Assembly (NCBI RefSeq): GCF_963675165.1
Contig: NC_087378.1
Coordinates: forward strand, 2,701,525 to 2,765,524
Length of the DNA stretch: 64,000 bases
From: Halichondria panicea
Lineage: Eukaryota > Porifera > Demospongiae > Suberitida > Halichondriidae
Direction: 5' to 3'
Positions 57,969 to 64,000 of the stretch are shown in pieces. The position numbers were made by a program, and so were the translations under genes. Each line of letters starts with the position of its first letter. The first letter of the stretch is position 1. Under the pieces are notes generated by a model. It searched no databases, had not been told where the DNA came from, and saw only the letters and a program-made list of their open reading frames with translations.

Positions 57969-60957
57969 CTAATCAAATAGTCCAAATCCCATGTCATCGT
58001 CAGATGCGTCAGACTCTGGCTCAGGCTCCTTAGCAGCTGCCTTGTCTACTCCCTTCTCTTCGGCCACAGCAGCAACTGGTGCTAAGGCAGCAAAAGCACT
58101 CGGATCGGCCACAAATGCTTTAGCCTAACAAAACAATACAACAGGATAAAGAAGTGGTTTTAAAAGGGCACATTGTTCTACAACTGAATCGGTAATTGCC
58201 TCATTGTAGGTAAGAGAATGGTGCTCATCAACTAGAGTCAGGTAAAGTGTACTCGGTATAATCATAGGCCATATACATAATTATGGGTGTGTACAATTAT
58301 GTTATAACAATATGTTACCTGTTCAGCCTCTTTGAAGGTAATGTCAGTAGCAACAGCAATAGCCAAGAGATTCTGAAAAGGAGGATTGAGTTAATCAATA
58401 CTTGCATTAATACATACCTTAAAGCCATTGACAATAGAGTGGGGAACAGAGGCCACAGTGGGGTAGCCAATCTGGAGGGAAACAGCTGCCACCCTGGAAA
58501 CACCCTGTGCAAAGGGAAAAAGTAAATGTATTTGGGTGACATGACATGTGTACACACTAATAGTCCTATTCGTTTAAGAGCCTGGAATCTTGATTGCTTT
58601 TAGTAGGTATCTTCAAGACCAGCTAGCTCATTGACAGTTGACAAACACTCTCTGGGACAAAACCCATTATGTAGCTCTTCAATATTTCACAAACTTCTTT
58701 TCTTTAGAATAATAGTGCATGCATTGCAGAATGCAGAGGCTGCAAAAACGCATTGATTTTACTCAATGTAAAAGGGTATGTCAGCTCAGCACAATTTTAC
58801 TGCGAAAGCTATACAGAAGTAGTTAGAGGACGTTCAAAAAGCAACAAAAATTCCAGGCTCTTAAACGCTATTATAGGCACATCGTAAGCTTCAGAAGGAA
58901 GGCAGTAATGGATATGATCAACACAGTGTGTTCAGTGCATAACATCCAGTCTTTCATCACAAGCCACCAGTACATCAACCTACATGTAACTACGTCTAAC
59001 TTACCACAAAAAACAGCTGAATGAGATCCTCCTCTTTGATGTCTAAAATACTGGGAGGGAACACCGAGCCACCCTCGAACACTGTATGGAGGGGAAGATA
59101 TATTGGGTGCAGGCATCCATCATTGGTAAAAAGGGGAATTTTGTGTTGATACTGTGCCAATTTTACATTGCACACAAGGGTGTGTGTGTGTGTGTGGTTA
59201 CCTTGAACAATCTTGAGGCCATAACTGAATGGGAAGATTTTCAACATCTGAAGCAGAGCTGCCTCCGAAGCTCCCACCTTCTCCTCAAACTTAACCAGAT
59301 GCACCTCGCTCATAATCTCAATCGTGCCCCTGGAGATCTTGGTAGCAATGGAGAGAGCCTGGAAGAAAGATGTTTTCTCTGGACCAAGACCTGTGTTGCT
59401 GGCAGGAATGAACACGTCTATAGGAGCAAGGGCACCTGCCTTGGCTGGAGCACCCACCTATAATTAACAATAGGTGATAAAATAATTATAAGAAGTTAGC
59501 ACATTAAATAAACTCACTTGGTTAGAAAGGATAATTTCTCTGATATCTTGTAGGTCATCGTTGGTGAAAACAAAACCGACATTGCCCTTAATGTATGGCA
59601 AAAGCTTCTCCAGCTGGGGGTTCTGGTCTAGACTCCCTCGCATTGCCTTCCTGATGGTGGTATTCTTGCCCATGAGAATAATAGCTTTCCCACGGAGAGA
59701 AATACGAATCTGCTGCATCTGTTTGGAGCCCACATTGTCCACATTGACTAGGAGTACCCTCGAATACTCGTTAAATAGACCCTGGGGAAGTCAACATGAG
59801 CACATGAAGGTGTTGTTATTCAATTACTACTTTCTTATAACGCGTACATTTTTAGGAGAAAAAAAGAATTTTTTTCTAGGTATTATTATGAATTAACTTA
59901 ACCACTGCCTGTATACCACAAAGGTGTGTATAGCAAGGGTATAAACTTTCACGGAACGACAGAATTTTGAGGACTAAATTTTTTGGACTATCAGCCTTTT
60001 GGCGTATGCATGCATGTATGCAATATTAATATTACCGTATTTACCCGAATTACTGGGACACAAAAAAATAATTACGGCTTGTAGTGTCCCTTGGAATAGA
60101 GCAAGAAAAATTACGTTAAAGTCGAAGTGTCCCTTGTATTAGGGTGTCCCGTAGTAATTAGAACGAATATTTCCCCATTTAAGGTACGTACACGGCCTCG
60201 ATTCCAGGCCGAGGCTAGCTCTGCAGCTAAAATGTCTTTCGTGCAGTTTAGAAGCTGTGTGCATCTACAAAGGTGTCTTCAACCGTCAGTGACATATTAC
60301 GGTGCCAGAGAGTTTCTAAGAGTTTTGAGTCTCTATCGAGCTAACATGCTCTTTTTCGTTCTAATAAGATTGGGACGTCTAAAAATATTTACATTTCCTG
60401 TTGTTCCTTAATATAGAATGAAAAAAATTACGTAAGTCCGAAGTGTCCCTTAGAATAGAGTGTCCCGGTAATTCGGGTGAATACGGTAGTGGTTACGAAT
60501 GTTTGCAGTACATGCTTAAAAATAATGTGGAAAACTTTCTCGACATTATCTGGTACCCACTATACGATTAGCCTCGACCAGCCGTTAGTTGTCTGAAAGA
60601 ACGCCTGGTCAAGTTCCAATGTACAACTTGGTCCAGGAATTTCTTGGACTGATAATTGCCCGCACAAGGTGTATTACCCATGAATATCATTATAATGCTG
60701 TAAAACGCTGACTCAGCTAGGCGAGTTGTATATTGGAACTTAATTGACCAGGCGTTCTTTCAGACAACAAACGGCTGGTCTCGAGGCTACTATACGATTA
60801 GTTAAAAAACCTAATAAAATCAGTTGGCCAGTATTTTGGTGATGGAAGATAAGGTTTTATATTTTTACATACATAGCAGGTGAACACAATTAATGGGCCT
60901 TACCAAAAGCTTTACAACATAGTTGGACTTCCACGTTTGTTTGTCTTCCCTGACCAT
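57969..60957 (-). CDS. RPLP0: 60S acidic ribosomal protein P0 (uL10)
   Basis: Core of the ribosomal P-stalk, binding 28S rRNA and P1/P2 dimers and recruiting translational GTPases. Exons: 60957-60904, 59781-59518, 59457-59202, 59081-59005, 58504-58418, 58372-58319 and 58124-57969. They close in frame to 315 aa (human 317). It begins [18 protein letters not shown]. Exon 2 carries [19 protein letters not shown] and [17 protein letters not shown]. Exon 3 carries [20 protein letters not shown]. The C-terminus is the Ala/Lys/Glu-rich hinge followed by the universal [11 protein letters not shown] tail. Intron 4 contains a snoRNA candidate and a later MITE insertion. It is divergent from S-formylglutathione hydrolase with 281 bp between starts. 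Confidence 0.97.
58571..58867. mobile_element. 297-bp MITE inserted in RPLP0 intron 4
   Basis: CGTTTAAGAGCCTGGAATCT at the left and ATTCCAGGCTCTTAAACG at the right are terminal inverted repeats, with CTATT duplicated on both sides (58566-58570, 58868-58872). It is absent from the corresponding intron of copies B and C. Confidence 0.85.
58887..58965 (-). ncRNA. Box C/D snoRNA in RPLP0 intron 4, copy A (SNORD83/snR52-like)
   Basis: Minus strand, same sense as the host gene. Box C GTGATGA at 58960-58954, D' CTGA at 58935-58932, C' TGATCA at 58920-58915, box D CTGA at 58894-58891. A short terminal pairing GCT/AGC flanks C and D. The 11 nt upstream of D, CTGCCTTCCTT, are complementary to 18S rRNA AAGGAAGGCAG. 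The fifth base from D pairs with the adenosine corresponding to human 18S A468, which SNORD83 (U83) guides in vertebrates and snR52 guides in yeast. Without the MITE it would sit about 90 nt from the 3' splice site, a typical snoRNA location. Confidence 0.75.
60033..60487. mobile_element. MITE, TACCGTATTTACCCGAATTA family, in RPLP0 intron 1
   Basis: Ends TACCGTATTTACCCGAATTA and TAATTCGGGTGAATACGGTA, with AGTGTCCCTTGGAATAGAG/TTAGAATAGAGTGTCCC repeated inside the arms. The interior contains a GGCCTCGATTCCAGGCCGAG fragment related to the hairpin family. Confidence 0.85.
60569..60789. mobile_element. Hairpin transposon, TAGCCTCGA family, with 9-bp target duplication
   Basis: TAGCCTCGACCAGCCGTTAG.. 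and ..CGGCTGGTCTCGAGGCTA arms extend about 60 bp and include GAACGCCTGGTCAAGTTCCAA/TTGGAACTTAATTGACC-type pairing. CTATACGAT flanks both sides (60560-60568, 60790-60798). Lies in RPLP0 intron 1. Confidence 0.88.
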
Positions 60958-61238
60958 CCTAATTATGAGTCACGGATTGCCCTCTTTGGGTTTAAAGAAC
61001 TCTAGGAAGGGGAATAATAAGAAGAACAATGACATAAAGAAACTTACAAAGTAGCTAGTGGAAGGAGATTGGACTGAAGAGTTCCACAAGAGATATGAAA
61101 TTCACCACGTGCTTTTGGGGTTACAGAAAATGTGCGCATGCGTTATGAATGTACACGTGTATTTCGGGACAATTACTGGGCTGTACCTAAACGTAAACAC
61201 ACCCAGCAGCCAGCAGCTCCTTGAAAGTCAGTCAAAAA
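60958..61238. promoter_or_regulatory. Divergent promoter interval, RPLP0 / S-formylglutathione hydrolase
   Basis: 281 bp between start codons. On the RPLP0 sense strand there is a pyrimidine run CCCCTTCCT about 45 nt upstream of the ATG that could serve as a 5' TOP-like element; this is speculative. Confidence 0.4.
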
Positions 61239-62093
61239 ATGGCAGTCCTAACCCTGATATCGAGTGTAAAATTCTTTGGAGGCTATCAAAAAGTGTTTGA
61301 GCATGCTAGTGACGTTCTCAAGTGCAAGATGAAGTTTGCAGTATTCATTCCCTCAAAAGCTGATGAAGCTAAAGTACCAGTTTTGTATTGGCTATCTGGA
61401 TTGACATGCACTGAACAAAATTTTGTCACTAAAGCTGGTGCTCAGAGGTGTGCTGAAGAGTATGGTTTGATGATTGTAGCTCCCGATACTAGTCCTAGGG
61501 GCTGTGGAATAGAAGGTGAAGACGATTCGTGGGATTTCGGAACTGGAGCAGGGTTTTACGTCGATTCTACGGAAGAAAAATGGAAGACTAACTACAACAT
61601 GTATTCGTATGTCACGAAAGAGTTACCAGCACTTGTTCAAGCTAATTTCCCTGCTCTCCCGGACAAGCAGTCAATATTTGGTCATAGCATGGGTGGACAT
61701 GGTGCTCTGGTCTGTGCTCTCAAGAATCCAGGAAGATACGTGTCTGTCTCTGCCTTTGCTCCAATCTGTAATCCTATCAACTGTCCTTGGGGACAAAAAG
61801 CGTTTGGTGGATATCTTGGTGGTGATCGAGATTCTTGGAAGAATTGGGATGCTACTGAGTTAGTTGGAAATTACAACGGACCACCTTTCCCTTACATTTT
61901 GATCGATCAAGGCAAAGAAGACAAGTTTTTGACACAAGGGCAACTTCTCCCTGAGAACTTTGTGGAGGCTTGTCGTAAAGTAAGCATGCCTGTGGTTCTC
62001 CGCATGCAGGAAGGGTACGACCATAGCTACTACTTTATAGCCTCATTTATGGAAGAACACATTAAACAGCATGCTCAAGTTTTGAATGCTTAA
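61239..62093 (+). CDS. ESD: S-formylglutathione hydrolase (esterase D)
   Basis: Cytosolic serine hydrolase that converts S-formylglutathione to formate and glutathione, the last step of glutathione-dependent formaldehyde detoxification. A single exon of 284 aa (human 282). The start is the ATG in [20 protein letters not shown]. Family hallmarks: [49 protein letters not shown], the nucleophile elbow [11 protein letters not shown] (Ser150), [16 protein letters not shown] (catalytic Asp, probably Asp228) and [13 protein letters not shown] (His262). No introns interrupt the coding sequence, unlike every other gene here. A 5' UTR intron cannot be excluded. No poly-A tract or target duplication suggests retroposition. 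Confidence 0.97.
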   Translation: MAVLTLISSVKFFGGYQKVFEHASDVLKCKMKFAVFIPSKADEAKVPVLYWLSGLTCTEQNFVTKAGAQRCAEEYGLMIVAPDTSPRGCGIEGEDDSWDFGTGAGFYVDSTEEKWKTNYNMYSYVTKELPALVQANFPALPDKQSIFGHSMGGHGALVCALKNPGRYVSVSAFAPICNPINCPWGQKAFGGYLGGDRDSWKNWDATELVGNYNGPPFPYILIDQGKEDKFLTQGQLLPENFVEACRKVSMPVVLRMQEGYDHSYYFIASFMEEHIKQHAQVLNA

Positions 62094-62646
62094 AGTTTTT
62101 TGGGACTGAGTGATGTCAAGATCTTTTGATTATTTGATTATTTCATATTCAGAATTGTAGCAAAACAAAGAATGTGGTGCATAATTTTATAACAATTAGC
62201 TATTTACCAGGCTGCTACCAAAGGGCCTGGGATCGAGGCTAAAGTTACGTACAAGCATTGTACAAACATTTACATGAATGTAGCAAATGCATGATATAAA
62301 GTACATGTATGCAGCATAATTTATCGCCAGGAGCCCATAAATAAGAAACGTGATCACCATAGTCAGCCGCTCCTTCTCTTATTTACGGGTGGGTAAATTT
62401 GGCGAATCAAGCTAGCCTGCCTGCTAGGTGAGGAACGTCAAAATTAAAAATAAATATCAGTCCCAGTATATCTCACGAGATCAATCATACCGAGAGTACT
62501 GTCATAGTCATCAAATTGAACAAAATAATTGTTCTCAATTGCCTCATTTGCTGCCAAATTTATCTGTAACATATACTGTATTCAACACCAGAAGAAATTG
62601 ATTGTGATTCATGATTAAGAGCCAATTTGAGACGTGATTAGTCTAC
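62094..62646. other. Interval between ESD and the GATAD1-like gene
   Basis: No repeat family copy is complete here, though GGGATCGAGGCTA at about 62230 is an end of the hairpin family. On the minus strand 62491-62565 is an open stretch after TGTTACAG that may be an exon, but it matches nothing I recognise. Confidence 0.4.
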
Positions 62647-63834
62647 CTAATTAGCTGTTTCCCATAGCGATGCTAGTTCAATGTTATGAAAGTAACTAGC
62701 TTGAAAGTTCTTTGATTGAGGAGAATGACAGACAAATTCCACAACATCGAGGGACATAGGAACGTCTTCTTCCGGGCCTGCAGATGCAGACAAACAACAT
62801 ACTGTAACAGTGAAACCCCACGCCACCCGTAAACTGTATTATTACAGGTACCAATAAACAGTTTGTGTATAAGCAAGAGTAGATATATAAGAGTAAGAGT
62901 GTTGAACTGCTGTAGTAAACGTGGAACCGTCCGCAATTGCCTTAATGTGCAGCATCACTGTCATCACTATTCAATTGTTGAGTAAATTGTTAAGTGTTCT
63001 TGAATAAATTGTGGTCTGTCGTTAGTAGCACTGTCTGTACAATGCAGAGGAGGTTGGACGCGATCACGTGCAACAAATTTTTGTTGAGCTGGCTCACATT
63101 CTTGACTATGAGTAAAGTTCTAGCTAGCTGAATATTTTGGGCTTCCTGGCTCTTTTGGTGTATAGTTACCCCGACATCCAAATATCATCAAATATCCTCT
63201 TCATTCTGACGAGTTATCAGTGCATAGAGTGTTTACTAGATTCCTGCCAGCCGGTACAATGCAAGCTGAATACAGCACCGCTGAACATTACTCTACCCTA
63301 TAATCCTGCTCCAACCAGGAAACAGGTACAGCTAGTCAGGCTCAGTACAGTCGGACATAGCAGTAACTTTTTTACTGTTGTTCAGTATCTATGGTAACAT
63401 AAGAAAAAACTTTAGGAATGTCATATGAATGATGATGCATGTCCACCTCCTCTGTGTACAGGAACTGCACAATCAGCATGTATGGTTTCTGGAAAGTGTT
63501 GCTAATTAGCTGATTACTATCAAGTGATGACGCAGGAGCAGGCAACACTCTTACTCTTATCTACTCTCAACAAGGGCACCTCTGTCGAAAAGCTGTACCC
63601 AAGGTGTTCGCTTTAAAGGGTTTTCATAGTATAAATCACCAGCACACTGCACTCACCTAATATGAATCTGGTAGGGTCAAAGTGTGAAGGATGAGGGTGC
63701 GTTGGTAAGAGCCAAGTGATAACGACATACCGCTCAGCATGGTGGTCTTGAAGAAACCCTCGGAGAAGTGCATAATACACACCACCATCCTCATCCAGCA
63801 CAGATACTATGTCACCAACTTCGTATTGTGTACC
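62647..63834 (-). CDS. GATAD1: GATAD1-like chromatin protein, 3' exons (5' end outside the window)
   Basis: GATA zinc-finger domain-containing protein 1 associates with H3K4me3-linked chromatin complexes in vertebrates. Two exons are visible. 63834-63657 encodes QYEVGDIVSVLDEDGGVYYA, LLRGFLQDHHAERYVVITWL and HFDPTRFILG. 62777-62647 encodes PEEDVPMSLDVVEFVCHSPQ and ends at a TAG. The phases agree (1/1). This matches the GATAD1 C-terminal half (VGD-VSV-DE, TWLIPT, FDP, GPEEDLP, EFVCHAP). The GATA-type zinc finger would be upstream of 63835, beyond the window edge. The visible protein ends sooner after the EFVCH motif than in vertebrates, so more alternative 3' exons are possible. Confidence 0.8.
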
Positions 63835-64000
63835 CTGTGGAAAATATATACAAGGTTGAATACCCACACAGCCTATCTACAACAACACACACAATTAACA
63901 CGTCAATCTATTTTCAATTTTGCACCTCTGTCTAAAAGGCTATTTCCCTAAGGAGGAAACACAAGGTCTACTCAACACACACTAGGAGTAAACATGTACG
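63835..64000. other. 3' edge: intron of the GATAD1-like gene
   Basis: No exon recognised between the acceptor at 63835 and the window end. Confidence 0.4.

Noticed and set aside
61221-61238. Six extra N-terminal codons on ESD
   Set aside because: That start would be a TTG. The ATG at 61239 gives the expected family length.
62491-62565. Minus-strand exon-like stretch (AANEAIENNYFVQFDDYD) after TGTTACAG with a GTATGA donor
   Set aside because: It looks codon-like but cannot be joined in phase to the GATAD1-like exons or to a known protein, so no gene was called.
1-64000. tRNA or rRNA genes
   Set aside because: I looked for B-box-like GGTTCGANNCC and conserved rRNA stretches on both strands by eye and found none convincing; a tRNAscan/Infernal run would be needed to exclude them.

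Overview
This is animal genomic DNA. It holds intron-rich genes with GT..AG introns, many only 45-120 bp long, and a gene set that includes a T-box factor, a COE/EBF factor, a PRD-like homeodomain factor and a CPEB2-4-class translational regulator. AT-rich spacers, many small inverted-repeat transposons and microsatellites lie between and inside the genes. The divergence of the proteins from bilaterian relatives, the compact layout and the abundance of TACATGTA-like words suggest an early-branching metazoan, most likely a demosponge. That assignment is inference. There is one assembly gap (23586-23785).

Layout. 1-2.5 kb: a decayed SRCR-domain gene fragment (+). 2.5-6.9 kb: T-box gene (+, 9 exons, 440 aa). 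7.2-13.2 kb: COE/EBF gene (-, 13 exons, 643 aa), convergent with the T-box gene; one intron is filled by two adjacent transposons. 14.1-19.2 kb: CPEB2/3/4-class gene (+), divergent from COE. 20.2-23.2 kb: PRD-like homeobox gene (-, 4 exons, 415 aa) with an unusual N-terminal Cys/His motif. 23.8-30.6 kb: TRAPPC9/Trs120-like gene (-), its 3' end lost in the gap. 30.8-32.4 kb: AIG1/ADTRP-like membrane hydrolase (-). 34.6-39.9 kb: a 1,608-aa scaffold with a Ras-association-like N-terminus, many tyrosine motifs and a long proline-rich repeat (+). 40.0-41.3 kb: REC114-like meiotic factor (-). 41.6-51.3 kb: KIAA0319/KIAA0319L-like PKD-repeat membrane protein (+). 51.5-55.0 kb: enoyl-CoA hydratase family gene (+). 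56.0-61.0 kb: RPLP0 (-), followed by two decayed tandem copies of its 3' half. 61.2-62.1 kb: S-formylglutathione hydrolase (+, single exon). 62.6-64 kb: 3' exons of a GATAD1-like gene (-), cut by the window edge.

Gene models were built by hand from reading frames, splice sites and protein similarity recognised from memory. For T-box, COE, CPEB, homeobox, AIG1-like, scaffold, REC114, enoyl-CoA hydratase and RPLP0 the exon phases close exactly to a whole number of codons, which strongly supports those models.

The strongest non-coding observation is a box C/D snoRNA candidate in RPLP0 intron 4. It is retained in all three tandem RPLP0 copies, and its guide is predicted to direct 2'-O-methylation of the 18S rRNA adenosine equivalent to human A468 (SNORD83/snR52 type). 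Other notable signals are a hairpin transposon family with 9-bp target duplications, a pair of 916-bp TA-flanked elements, an interstitial telomere-like minisatellite, and the novel domain combination in the homeobox protein.
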